From assembly GCF_046630445.1 (NCBI RefSeq), contig NC_092333.1, positions 714,852,001 to 714,916,000 of the forward strand: a stretch of DNA of 64,000 nucleotides, given 5' to 3'. The notes under the pieces are model-generated. The model worked only from the letters and a program-made list of their open reading frames with translations, ran no database searches and was not told the DNA's origin. Origin of the DNA: Rutidosis leptorrhynchoides. Taxonomy: Eukaryota > Streptophyta > Magnoliopsida > Asterales > Asteraceae. The translations under genes were made by a program, and so were the position numbers. This document shows, piece by piece, positions 37,156-49,409 of the stretch. Positions within the stretch are counted from its first letter, which is position 1. The number at the start of each line of letters is the position of its first letter.

Positions 37156-37194
37156 TGGTATCAGAGCATCGGTTGTAGGGAATTAGGGTGCATT
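37156..37194 (+). other. Primer-binding site and leader stub of a second D copy
   Basis: TGGTATCAGAGC (37156-37167) lies two bases after the LTR end. Only about 27 further bases of leader remain before the LTR of element B begins. Confidence 0.8.
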
Positions 37195-40100
37195 TGAAAT
37201 GTCCTGTTCTTATTGATTAAAAATGTTCCATATTAATTGATTTCGTTGCGAGGTTTTGACCTCTATATGAGACGTTTTTCAAAGACTGCATTCATTTTAA
37301 AACAAACCATAACCTTTATTTCATCAATAAAGGTTTAAAAAGCTTTACGTAGATTATCAAATAATGATAATCTAAAATATCATGTTTACACACAACCATT
37401 ACATAATGGTTTACAATACAAATATGTTACAACAAAATAAGTTTCTTGAATGCAGTTTTTACACAATATCATACAAGCATGGACTCCAAATCTCGTCCTT
37501 ATTTAAGTATGCGACAGCGGAAGCTCTTAATAATCACCTGAGAATAAACATGCTTAAAACGTCAACAAAAATGTTGGTGAGTTATAGGTTTAACCTATAT
37601 ATATCAAATCATAATAATAGACCACAAGATTTCATATTTCAATACACATCCCATACTTAGAGATAAAAAACACCTGGTAACTGACATTAACAAGATGCAT
37701 ATATAAGAATATCCCCATCATTCCGGGACACCCTTCAGATATGATATAAATTTCGAAGTGCTAAAGCATCCGGTACTTTGGATGGGGTTTGTTAGGCCCA
37801 ATAGATCTATCTTTAGGATTCGCGTCAATTAGGGTGTCTGTTCCCTAATTCTTACATTACCAGACTTAATAAAAAGGGGCATATTCAATTTCGATAATTC
37901 AACCATAGAATGTAGTTTCACGTACTTGTGTCTATTTTGTAAATCATTTATAAAACCTGCATGTATTCTCATCCCAAAAATATTAGATTTTAAAAGTGGG
38001 ACTATAACTCACTTTCACAGATTTTTTACTTCGTCGGGAAGTAAGACTTGACCACTGGTTGATTCACGAACCTATAACAATATATACATATATATCAAAG
38101 TATGTTCAAAATATATTTACAACACTTTTAATATATTTTGATGTTTTAAGTTTATTAAGTCAGCTGTCCTCGTTAGTAACCTACAACTAGTTGTCCACAG
38201 TTAGATGTACAGAAATAAATTGATAAATATTATCTTGAATCAATCCACGACCCAGTGTATACGTATCTCAGTATTGATCACAACTCAAACTATATATATT
38301 TTGGAATCAACCTCAACCCTGTATAGCTAACTCCAACATTCACATATAGAGTGTCTATGGTTGTTCCGAAATATATATAGATGTGTCGACATGATAGGTC
38401 GAAACATTGTATACGTGTCTATGGTATCTCAAGATTACATAATATAAAATACAAGTTGATTAAGTTATGGTTGGAATAGATTTATTACCAATTTTCACGT
38501 AGCTAAATTGAGAAAAATTATCCAATCTTGTTTTACCCATAACTTTTTCATTTTAAATCCGTTTTGAGTGAATCAAATTGCTATGGTTTCATATTGAACT
38601 CTATTTTATGAATCTTAACAGAAAAAGTATAGGTTTATAGTCGGAAAAATAAGTTACAAGTCGTTTTTGTAAAGGTAGTCATTTCAGTCGAAAGAACGAC
38701 GTCTAGATGACCATTTTAGAAAACATACTTCCACTTTGAGTTTAACCATAATTTTTGGATATAGTTTAATGTTCATAATAAAAATAATTTTCTCAGAATA
38801 ACAACTTTTAAATCAAAGTTTATCATAGTTTTTAATTAACTAACCCAAAACAGCCCGCGGTGTTACTACGACGGTGTAAATCCGATTTTACGGTGTTTTT
38901 CGTGTTTCCAGGTTTTAAATCATTAAGTTAGCATATCATATAGATATAGAACATGTGTTTAGTTGATTTTAAAAGTCAAGTTAGAAGGATTAACTTTTGT
39001 TTGCGAACAAGTTTAGAATTAACTAAACTATGTTCTAGTGATTACAAGTTTAAACCTTCGAATAAGATAGCTTTATATGTATGAATCGAATGATGTTATG
39101 AACATCATTACTACCTTAAGTTCCTTGGATAAACCTACTGGAAAATAGAAAAATGGATCTAGCTTCAACGGATCCTTGGATGGCTCGAAGTTCTTGAAGC
39201 AGAATCATGACACGAAAACAAGTTCAAGTAAGATCATCACTTGAAATAAGATTGTTATAGTTATAGAAATTGAACCAAAGTTTGAATATGATTATTACCT
39301 TGTATTAGAATGATAACCTACTGTAAGAAACAAAGATTTCTTGAGGTTGGATGATCACCTTACAAGATTGGAAGTGAGCTAGCAAACTTGAAAGTATTCT
39401 TGATTTTATGTAACTAGAACTTGTAGAATTTATGAAGAACACTTAGAACTTGAAGATAGAACTTGAGAGAGATCAATTAGATGAAGAAAATTGAAGAATG
39501 AAAGTGTTTGTAGGTGTTTTTGGTCATTGGTGTATGGATTAGATATAAAGGATATGTAATTTTGTTTTCATGTAAATAAGTCATGAATGATTACTCATAT
39601 TTTTGTAATTTTATGAGATATTTCATGCTAGTTGCCAAATGATGGTTCCCACATGTGTTAGGTGACTCACATGGGCTGCTAAGAGCTGATCATTGGAGTG
39701 TATATACCAATAGTACATACATCTAAAAGCTGTGTATTGTACGAGTACGCATACGGGTGCATACGAGTAGAATTGTTGATGAAACTGAACGAGGATGTAA
39801 TTGTAAGCATTTTTGTTAAGTAGAAGTATTTTGATAAGTGTATTGAAGTCTTTCAAAAGTGTATAAATACATATTAAAACACTACATGTATATACATTTT
39901 AACTGAGTCGTTAAGTCATCGTTAGTCGTTACATGTAAGTGTTGTTTTGAAACCTTTAGGTTAACGATCTTGTTAAATGTTGTTAACCCAATGTTTATAA
40001 TATCAAATGAGATTTTAAATTATTATATTATCATGATATTATCATGTATGAATATCTCTTAATATGATATATATACATTAAATGTTTTTACAACGATAAT

Positions 40101-40431
40101 CGTTACATATATGTCTCGTTTAAAAATCATTAAGTTAGTAGTCTTGTTTTTACATATGTAGTTCATTGTTAATATACTTAATGATATGTTTACTTATCAT
40201 AGTATCATGTTAACTATATATATATCCATATATATGTCATCATATAGTTTTTTACAAGTTTTAACGTTCGTGAATCACCGGTCAACTTGGGTGGTCAATT
40301 GTCTATATGAAACATATTTCAATTAATCAAGTCTTAACAAGTTTGATTGCTTAACATGTTGGAAACATTTAATCATGTAAATATCAATCTCAATTAATAT
40401 ATATAAACATGGAAAAGTTCGGGTCACTACA
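37195..40431 (-). repeat. Element B 3' LTR
   Basis: 3.24-kb repeat whose minus-strand form starts TGTAGTGACCCGAAC. Its plus-strand left end is TGAAATGTCC, which also borders the related LTR at 58479, so TGAAATG is taken as the true terminus. It is nearly identical to 58479-61742. Confidence 0.85.
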
Positions 40432-40466
40432 GTACCTACCCGTTAAATAAATTTCGTCCCGAAATT

Positions 40467-41595
40467 TTAAGCTGTTGAAGGTGTTGACGAATCTTCTGGA
40501 AATAGATGCGGGTATTTCTTCTTCATCTGATCTTCACACTCCCAGGTGAACTCGGGTCCTCTACGAGCATTCCATCAAACCTTAACAATTGGTATCTTGT
40601 TTTGCTTAAGTCTTTTAACCTCACGATCCATTATTTCGACGGGTTCTTCGATGAATTGAAGTTTTTCGTTGATTTGGATTTCATCTAACGGAATAGTGAG
40701 ATCTTCTTTAGCAAAACATTTCTTCAAATTCGAGACGTGGAAAGTGTTATGTACAGCCGCGAGTTGTTGAGGTAACTCAAGTCGGTAAGCTACTGGTCCG
40801 ACACGATCAATAATCTTGAATGGTCCAATATACCTTGGATTTAATTTCCATCGTTTACCAAATCGAACAACGCCTTTCCAAGGTGCAACTTTAAGCATGA
40901 CCATCTCTCCAATTTCAAATTCTATATCTTTTCTTTTAATGTCAGCGTAGCTCTTTTGTCGACTTTGGGCGGTTTTCAACCGTTGTTGAATTTGGATGAT
41001 CTTCTCAGTAGTTTCTTGTATAATCTCCGGACCCGTAATCTGTCTATCCCCCACTTCACTCCAACAAATCGGAGACCTGCACTTTCTACCATAAAGTACT
41101 TCAAACGGCGCCATCTCAATGCTTGAATGGTAGCTGTTGTTGTAGGAAAATTCTGCTAACGGTAGATGTCGATCCCAACTGTTTCCGAAATCAATAACAC
41201 ATGCTCGTAGCATGTCTTCAAGCATTTGTATCGTCCTTTCGCTCTGCCCATCAGTTTGTGGATGATAGGCAGTACTCATGTCTAGACGAGTTCCTAATGC
41301 TTGCTGTAATGTCTGCCAGAATCTTGAAATAAATCTGCCATCCCTATCAGAGATAATAGAGATTGGTATTCCATGTCTGGAGACGACTTCCTTCAAATAC
41401 AGTCGTGCTAACTTCTCCATCTTGTCATCTTCTCTTATTGGCAGGAAGTGTGCTGATTTGGTGAGACGATCAACTATTACCCAAATAGTATCAAAACTAC
41501 TTGCAGTCCTTGGCAATTTAGTGATGAAATCCATGGTAATGTTTTCCCATTTCCATTCCGGGATTTCGGGTTGTTGAAGTAGACCTGATGGTTTC
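40467..41595 (-). pseudogene. Element B pol, C-terminal part (integrase and chromodomain)
   Basis: The minus strand is open from [17 protein letters not shown] through [10 protein letters not shown] and [14 protein letters not shown] to the chromodomain-like tail. A TGA at 40575-40577 stands where C has CGA in VRWNARRG. The frame ends at TAA 40467-40469 after SSTPSTA. The break at 41595/41596 is the insertion point of element A, within the linker before DFITKLP. Confidence 0.9.
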
Positions 41596-44183
41596 TGTAA
41601 CGACCCGCACTTTTTCGATCGTTCTATACTTATAAGATTAATATTTACATAAATTAAACCTTACCAACATGATAAGCAATCCAAATTGTTGAGATTAATG
41701 TTTCCGAAAAGAGTTTTACACAACGTTTGACCGTCTAGTTTGACCGATGATATCACGAACTATACAATATATGATAATTATACGTTTGTGTATATATATG
41801 TATATATACATATTTAACATGGTTAATGAATGTTTTAATATCTCATTTTGTATTAATAACAATAAGTTACAAGTATATTTTGAAACTACTAACTTAAGTT
41901 TTCAAAACGATAACCATATGTAACGTTATTTGACATAAATACTTATAACATATAATGTTTATACATATATCGTATAAGTAATGTATTTAATCACTTTTAA
42001 GGGCTTACATACATAAAACAATATAAGTATATTTACAAAAGATAGCTATATTTGAATCCTCGTTCCGTTTTCTCAAAGATTTCTATACGTATACCTAGGG
42101 TATATGTACCCGTATCATACGCAGCTTCTAGATGTATTTACTATTGGTATATACCAATAAAAATCTGCTCCTTAGCAGCCTTAAATGATTAAGAAACATG
42201 TGGAACCAACCATTTGTCAAGTAGCATGAATTATTTAGCAAGAAAACAAAGTTAGGTATCTTTTTTTTCCTTTATAACCTAAAAACGTTTTTATGCATGC
42301 ACACCATTTCTTCACCCCATTTTCTCATACTTACACTTCCATTTCTCTCTCAAAATACTCTTAACTTCATACTTGATCATCTCCAAGCATTTTCTCCATC
42401 ATTTAGCTTCAAAAACAACACTTAAATCTCATAAGAAAACCTTACAAAAACACTTCAAGAAATCCTTCCAAGAACACAAACTTACTTCCAATCTTTCATC
42501 CAATTCCATCACCCTTTTGGTTCTAGATTTTTACTCCTCTTTTACAGCAACCTTGTCCAAGGAACTTGAGGTAGTAACGATGTTCATAACCTTATTCGAT
42601 TCATATATATATAGCTATCTTATTTTGTGGTATAAAATTTTAACAACAAGAACATAGTTTGAATGTTTTCAAACTTGTTTGCAAACTAAATAGATTCTTA
42701 TAACTTAACTTTTAAAATACTTCAAGACCTGTAATATAACTTAAAAATATGCTAATTTAACAAGGTATAACTTGTTTTTTCAAAGAACACCTTAAAAACT
42801 GTTTTTACGACGTCGGAGTGCAACCGGGGGCTGTTTTGGGTTGGATAATTAAAAACCATCTTAAACTTTGAATTGGAGGTTTATTTTCTGGAAAAATGAT
42901 TTTTACTATGAATATGATAACACATAAAAATTTCATGATTTAACTCAAAGTATAAGTATTTTTAGAAAAATAATCATTTAAGGTTGTTTACATGATGGAA
43001 AATGATTAACTTCATAAGTTTCACTAAAGTTTGACCTATGACCTGTGATTTCGAATACAAACTAAGGTATTTACAGTTCATAGTCTTAAAGATGGACTCG
43101 ATCCAAGGAAGTGGCAAGTTGAATCAACGAAAACGGAGTTGTAACGAAGAAACTATGACCAAAACGAGATCGGATATCTAAGACTAGTTTGGCTACGAAA
43201 ATAATTGGAGAAAATTAAATAAATCACATCTTTTTAAAATAACATGATATTTTATATATATGTACTCATAATTTAATTTTATATGGTTCAGGATCACCCG
43301 TAAACAATACGAGAAGATTAATCATAAGATCCCATGATTGTACGCAACACGTCATTTGACAACACCGGTACTTTATGTACGCAACACGTCATTTGACAAC
43401 ACCGGTACCATGGGTCAAGATTAATCTCGACCAATACATATACGATGGGGGTTTTTATTTATTTCATTGGGGGTTTATTAAACACCTAAAAATGAACCAT
43501 TAAAATTGAATTACTAACATCGGACTGCTAACTACGGACTAAGAAATTATTAAAACTATTAAAAGTATAAAAAGTATATATATGTGACGATTGTTTAAAA
43601 TAGAAATATATTGATAAACTATATATGGATAGGTTCGTGATATCAATCGGAGACCAAGTCGAAATTACATATCTTCAAGACGAAAGTGAGTATATAGTCC
43701 CACTTTTAAACTTTAAATATTTCGGGATGAGAATACATGTATTTTATGTTTTACGATATGGACACAAGTAACTGAAAAATATATTCTACGTTGAGTTGTA
43801 CCACTGGCATACTTCCCTGTAGCTTGGTAACTACTATTTACAGTGGTATTGTATACGCGAATCCTGTTGATAGATCTATCGGGCCTGACAACCCCAACCG
43901 GACTGGACGACCAGTATTCAACGGTTGCACAGTACTTCGTTTCGTGACTACACTTGGTACGGTGTAGTAAGATTTCATAATAAAGGGAATATGCGACGTG
44001 ATTAAATGTTAAGTATGGTTACCAAGTGCTCAACCACTTAGAATATTTTTATTAAAATGTTTATATATGAAATCTTGTGGTCTATATATATAAAGGGAAT
44101 ATGCGACGTGATTAAATGTTAAGTATGGTTACCAAGTGCTCAACCACTTAGAATATTTTTATTAAAATGTTTATATATGAAAT
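41596..44183 (+). repeat. Truncated extra copy of the element A LTR
   Basis: Starts TGTAACGACCCGCAC after GTTTC (41591-41595), like the true 5' LTR. It ends at the duplication join. Near its end a 110-bp unit is repeated (43981-44090 and 44091-44183), which the other LTR copies do not have. Confidence 0.88.
43324..43446 (+). repeat. Shared 124-bp module, gypsy copy 1
   Basis: Copy of the Copia-1 leader module (5395-5517), with GTACGCAACACGTCATTTGA present twice and ACACCGGTACC in place of ACACGGTACC. Copies in the other two A LTRs lie at 46439-46562 and 54877-55000. Confidence 0.85.
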
Positions 44184-44709
44184 CGGAGACCTGCACTTTC
44201 TACCATAAAGTACTTCAAACGGCGCCATCTCAATGCTTGAATGGTAGCTGTTGTTGTAGGAAAATTCTGCTAACGGTAGATGTCGATCCCAACTGTTTCC
44301 GAAATCAATAACACATGCTCGTAGCATGTCTTCAAGCATTTGTATCGTCCTTTCGCTCTGCCCATCAGTTTGTGGATGATAGGCAGTACTCATGTCTAGA
44401 CGAGTTCCTAATGCTTGCTGTAATGTCTGCCAGAATCTTGAAATAAATCTGCCATCCCTATCAGAGATAATAGAGATTGGTATTCCATGTCTGGAGACGA
44501 CTTCCTTCAAATACAGTCGTGCTAACTTCTCCATCTTGTCATCTTCTCTTATTGGCAGGAAGTGTGCTGATTTGGTGAGACGATCAACTATTACCCAAAT
44601 AGTATCAAAACTACTTGCAGTCCTTGGCAATTTAGTGATGAAATCCATGGTAATGTTTTCCCATTTCCATTCCGGGATTTCGGGTTGTTGAAGTAGACCT
44701 GATGGTTTC
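44184..44709 (-). pseudogene. Duplicated piece of element B integrase
   Basis: Identical by eye to 41070-41595. The 166-residue frame ends in LTR-derived sequence at the join. It covers the integrase core from DFITKLP to GRKCRSPI. Confidence 0.9.
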
Positions 44710-47194
44710 TGTAACGACCCGCACTTTTTCGATCGTTCTATACTTATAAGATTAATATTTACATAAATTAAACCTTACCAACATGATAAGCAATCCAAAT
44801 TGTTGAGATTAATGTTTCCGAAAAGAGTTTTACACAACGTTTGACCGTCTAGTTTGACCGATGATATCACGAACTATACAATATATGATAATTATACGTT
44901 TGTGTATATATATATGTATATATACATATTTAACATGGTTAATGAATGTTTTAATATCTCATTTTGTATTAATAACAATAAGTTACAAGTATATTTTGAA
45001 ACTACTAACTTAAGTTTTCAAAACGATAACCATATGTAACGTTATTTGACATAAATACTTATAACATATAATGTTTATACATATATCGTATAAGTAATGT
45101 ATTTAATCACTTTTAAGGGCTTACATACATAAAACAATATAAGTATATTTACAAAAGATAGCTATATTTGAATCCTCGTTCCGTTTTCTCAAAGATTTCT
45201 ATACGTATACCTAGGGTATATGTACCCGTATCATACGCAGCTTCTAGATGTATTTACTATTGGTATATACCAATAAAAATCTGCTCCTTAGCAGCCTTAA
45301 ATGATTAAGAAACATGTGGAACCAACCATTTGTCAAGTAGCATGAATTATTTAGCAAGAAAACAAAGTTAGGTATCTTTTTTTTCCTTTATAACCTAAAA
45401 ACGTTTTTATGCATGCACACCATTTCTTCACCCCATTTTCTCATACTTACACTTCCATTTCTCTCTCAAAATACTCTTAACTTCATACTTGATCATCTCC
45501 AAGCATTTTCTCCATCATTTAGCTTCAAAAACAACACTTAAATCTCATAAGAAAACCTTACAAAAACACTTCAAGAAATCCTTCCAAGAACACAAACTTA
45601 CTTCCAATCTTTCATCCAATTCCATCACCCTTTTGGTTCTAGATTTTTACTCCTCTTTTACAGCAACCTTGTCCAAGGAACTTGAGGTAGTAACGATGTT
45701 CATAACCTTATTCGATTCATATATATATAGCTATCTTATTTTGTGGTATAAAATTTTAACAACAAGAACATAGTTTGAATGTTTTCAAACTTGTTTGCAA
45801 ACTAAATAGATTCTTATAACTTAACTTTTAAAATACTTCAAGACCTGTAATATAACTTAAAAATATGCTAATTTAACAAGGTATAACTTGTTTTTTCAAA
45901 GAACACCTTAAAAACTGTTTTTACGACGTCGGAGTGCAACCGGGGGCTGTTTTGGGTTGGATAATTAAAAACCATCTTAAACTTTGAATTGGAGGTTTAT
46001 TTTCTGGAAAATGATTTTTACTATGAATATGATAACACATAAAAATTTCATGATTTAACTCAAAGTATAAGTATTTTTAGAAAAATAATCATTTAAGGTT
46101 GTTTACATGATGGAAAATGATTAACTTCATAAGTTTCACTAAAGTTTGACCTATGACCTGTGATTTCGAATACAAACTAAGGTATTTACAGTTCATAGTC
46201 TTAAAGATGGACTCGATCCAAGGAAGTGGCAAGTTGAATCAACGAAAACGGAGTTGTAACGAAGAAACTATGACCAAAACGAGATCGGATATCTAAGACT
46301 AGTTTGGCTACGAAAATAATTGGAGAAAATTAAATAAATCACATCTTTTTAAAATAACATGATATTTTATATATATGTACTCATAATTTAATTTTATATG
46401 GTTCAGGATCACCCGTAAACAATACGAGAAGATTAATCATAAGATCCCATGATTGTACGCAACACGTCATTTGACAACACCGGTACTTTATGTACGCAAC
46501 ACGTCATTTGACAACACCGGTACCATGGGTCAAGATTAATCTCGACCAATACATATACGATGGGGGTTTTTATTTATTTCATTGGGGGTTTATTAAACAC
46601 CTAAAAATGAACCATTAAAATTGAATTACTAACATCGGACTGCTAACTACGGACTAAGAAATTATTAAAACTATTAAAAGTATAAAAAGTATATATATGT
46701 GACGATTGTTTAAAATAGAAATATATTGATAAACTATATATGGATAGGTTCGTGATATCAATCGGAGACCAAGTCGAAATTACATATCTTCAAGACGAAA
46801 GTGAGTATATAGTCCCACTTTTAAACTTTAAATATTTCGGGATGAGAATACATGTATTTTATGTTTTACGATATGGACACAAGTAACTGAAAAATATATT
46901 CTACGTTGAGTTGTACCACTGGCATACTTCCCTGTAGCTTGGTAACTACTATTTACAGTGGTATTGTATACGCGAATCCTGTTGATAGATCTATCGGGCC
47001 TGACAACCCCAACCGGACTGGACGACCAGTATTCAACGGTTGCACAGTACTTCGTTTCGTGACTACACTTGGTACGGTGTAGTAAGATTTCATAATAAAG
47101 GGAATATGCGACGTGATTAAATGTTAAGTATGGTTACCAAGTGCTCAACCACTTAGAATATTTTTATTAAAATGTTTATATATGAAATCTTGTG

Positions 47195-47260
<66 letters not shown>

Positions 47261-47665
47261 CTGCCGGCATTAAACCTATATCTCACCAACTTTATGTTGA
47301 CGTTTTAAACATGTCTATTCTCAGGTGATAACTAAAAGCTTCCGCTGCAACATGTTGAATTTAAACAAGATCTTGAGTATGCATATTTGTGTCAAAAATA
47401 AAACTGCATATCGGAGGATTTGTAATGTAAAATATGCTAGAAATCGTATTGTTATCATCACATGTAAAGTTTGTAAGTCTAAGATTATCGCTAAACGATA
47501 ATCATCTTTTTATTGTCTAAAGCTTGTATTAAAATAAGAGTTATGGTTTGTAATGTAAAATAAATGCAGTTGTTCTTTTAAAAATGTCGCATATAGAGGT
47601 CAATACCTCGCAATGAAATCATACGTTATCTAACTCGTTCTTATGGTTAAGGACGGGTTATGACA
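44710..47665 (+). repeat. Element A 5' LTR
   Basis: TGTAACGACC...GGGTTATGACA. It contains the shared module and a long (TA)n run (47198-47259). An ORF of 94 residues (45489-45773) recurs in every LTR copy but has no protein features. Confidence 0.92.
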
Positions 47666-47667
47666 TG

Positions 47668-47679
47668 TGGTATCAGAGC
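47668..47679 (+). other. Element A primer-binding site
   Basis: TGGTATCAGAGC, two bases after the LTR end, complementary to the initiator tRNA(Met) 3' end. Confidence 0.92.
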
Positions 47680-47853
47680 GATGGTCTTAGCGAACCAGGT
47701 TTGCATTAGCGTGTCTAACTGATAAGTCGTTAGGATACATTAGTAAGTCTGGACTTTGACCGGGTCTGATTTAAAAACCATTGCTTATCATTGTTGGTTA
47801 AAATTTATATGTAAATATTATGTAGTACTAATGGGTTAGTTGTTGTGTGATAG

Positions 47854-48306
47854 ATGTCGGGCTCAAAACTTGTTATCACATTCAGCGACTCCGAACCAGA
47901 ATCTTCAGATGGTGTTCCAGTCATTAACCTATCCGATGACGAAAATAATATCTTTGGGGAAGACTCACAAATTCCGGATGAACCGACTATAGAGAACCCG
48001 GAAAGTGAACCCGAGGAGGAAAGTGAACCCGAGGAGGAAAGTGAACCCGAGGAAGAAATACAGGAAATTACAAAAGAAGAGTTCGAACTAGGAAAGAAAC
48101 GAAAGGCTAATGAATTAGAAAATTCAAATCCTGAGTTTAATAAGGATGATGTGGCACCAACTCCACTAGACACTACCACCCCTATTCCCGCTATTCCTAT
48201 TCATTCTATCCCGGCATCCAGTTCCTCAGTCCCACAGCCAAAATATAGGCAGACAGCCAGGATAAGCGTTAAGCGATTCTCTGAACCTAAACGTCCTAGA
48301 AAATAG
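47854..48306 (+). CDS. Element A leader ORF, 150 residues, acidic repeats and basic tail
   Basis: An intact frame lies between the primer-binding site and gag. It begins MSGSKLVITFSDSEPESSDG, has three tandem copies of SEPEEE made by an 18-bp DNA repeat (about 48001-48054), a KKRK patch near residue 87, and ends in a basic segment RISVKRFSEPKRPRK. The acidic first half and basic end suggest a nucleic-acid or chromatin-associated protein, possibly nuclear, but this is inference. Standard chromovirus gag-pol does not include it. Its frame differs from gag and 368 bp separate the two. It could be translated first on the genomic RNA or from a spliced RNA. Confidence 0.6.
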   Translation: MSGSKLVITFSDSEPESSDGVPVINLSDDENNIFGEDSQIPDEPTIENPESEPEEESEPEEESEPEEEIQEITKEEFELGKKRKANELENSNPEFNKDDVAPTPLDTTTPIPAIPIHSIPASSSSVPQPKYRQTARISVKRFSEPKRPRK

Positions 48307-48674
48307 ACCAAACGATGCGCTGCCGTATTAAACCATGGGATCATATAATGTTTTGTATAATATTATTAGTGTGGTTTGCTTAATGTTCGATGTAAGATAA
48401 GCATATGTAAAATAGTGAAGTGTGAAATGCAATAATTTTCCATGGTTAAGTATTATTTAGATGGTAGTAATTGATTCTGTACTAAGCTATTAAGTATGGA
48501 CATTAACGGGTAGGTACTACCCTAGATATAATTATAAAACGCTAATAAGAAGAAAAGGCTTTTATAATAATACCTGGTTCATATTATTAATAAGCTATAA
48601 TGTACTGTAAATATACACTACATCTATAATATTCCATGTGAATAATTATTTTCTTTTCATTCTTATAGAAGAAT
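48307..48674 (+). other. Element A spacer with internal polypurine-like motif
   Basis: Non-coding spacer between leader ORF and gag. TTAACGGGTAGGTAC at 48503-48517 repeats the polypurine tract that abuts the 3' LTR (53134-53148) base for base. A T-rich stretch ending CTTATAG just before the gag ATG could be a splice acceptor. Confidence 0.55.
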
Positions 48675-49409
48675 ATGGCGCGATTGAACCGAATGACGGA
48701 ACAAGAAATCCAGGAACTCATCAATCAGCGAGTGAACGACAGAATGTTATGGGTCGAGGCTGCAAGAGGTGCTGCAGTTAACCCAAATCCTCGTGTGGGG
48801 TGCACTTACAAAACTTTTCAAGCTTGCAAGCCCTCATCATTCAGTGGAACAGAAGGACCGATCGGTTTAACCCGGTGGATAGAAAAGATGGAGACTGTGT
48901 TTAAAATCAGTGGTTGTGTTGAGAAGGACATGACCAAGTATGCATCGTGCACTTTACAAGATAGTGCACTCACGTGGTGGAAAAATTATGTGAAGGCTGT
49001 AGGAGGAGATGTAGCTTATGATACTCCATGGGAAGAATTCAAAATAATGTTAATCAACGAGTATTGTCCAAGGAACGAGGTTAGAAAGTTGGAAGATGAA
49101 TTACGAAGCCTGAAGGTTGTTGGTACTGAAATCACCAACTACAATCAGCGATTCATGGAATTAGTTTTGCTATGTCCTGAATTGGTTCCAACCGAAGAAC
49201 GGAAGATTGAAATGTACAAAGATGGTTTGCCCAAAAAGGTCAAGGCAAATGTTACAGCATCGAAACCTAAGACAATTCATGAAGCTATAACCATGGCAAA
49301 CGAGCTAATGGATCAGGTCATCATGGATAAGAAAGCATCCAATACTGATGTGAAGGTATCAGGTAACAAAAGAAAGTGGAATGGAAATTATGATCGAGGT
49401 AACCAATAA
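48675..49409 (+). pseudogene. Element A gag, ended by an in-frame stop
   Basis: The frame starts MARLNRMTEQEIQELINQRV. Residues about 55-165 hold the retrotransposon gag core, with FSGTEGPIGLTRWIEKMETV, ALTWWKNYV and TPWEEFKIMLINEYCP. It stops at TAA 49407-49409, and the same frame continues without another stop through the zinc knuckles into pol. The TAA is in the context CAA-TAA-CAA, so it may be a CAA to TAA mutation. The resemblance to plant viral readthrough contexts (CAA-stop-CAA) leaves readthrough possible. Without it the capsid lacks its nucleic-acid-binding knuckles. Confidence 0.88.

Larger units (their letters stand above)
41070..47665. repeat. 3,114-bp tandem duplication of B pol plus A LTR
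   Basis: Segment 41070-44183 (B pol from CGGAGACCTGC, target duplication GTTTC, then most of the A LTR) is repeated from 44184 at an offset of exactly 3,114 bp at both the pol start and the LTR start (41596 and 44710). The join TATATGAAAT|CGGAGACC shares AAATC with both parent sequences. The first LTR copy stops at the join. The second continues to full length into element A. The two copies are almost identical. Confidence 0.88.

Noticed and set aside
47805..48179. 124-codon minus-strand ORF opposite the A leader ORF
   Set aside because: Serine-rich shadow produced by the GAA/GAG-rich repeats on the plus strand.
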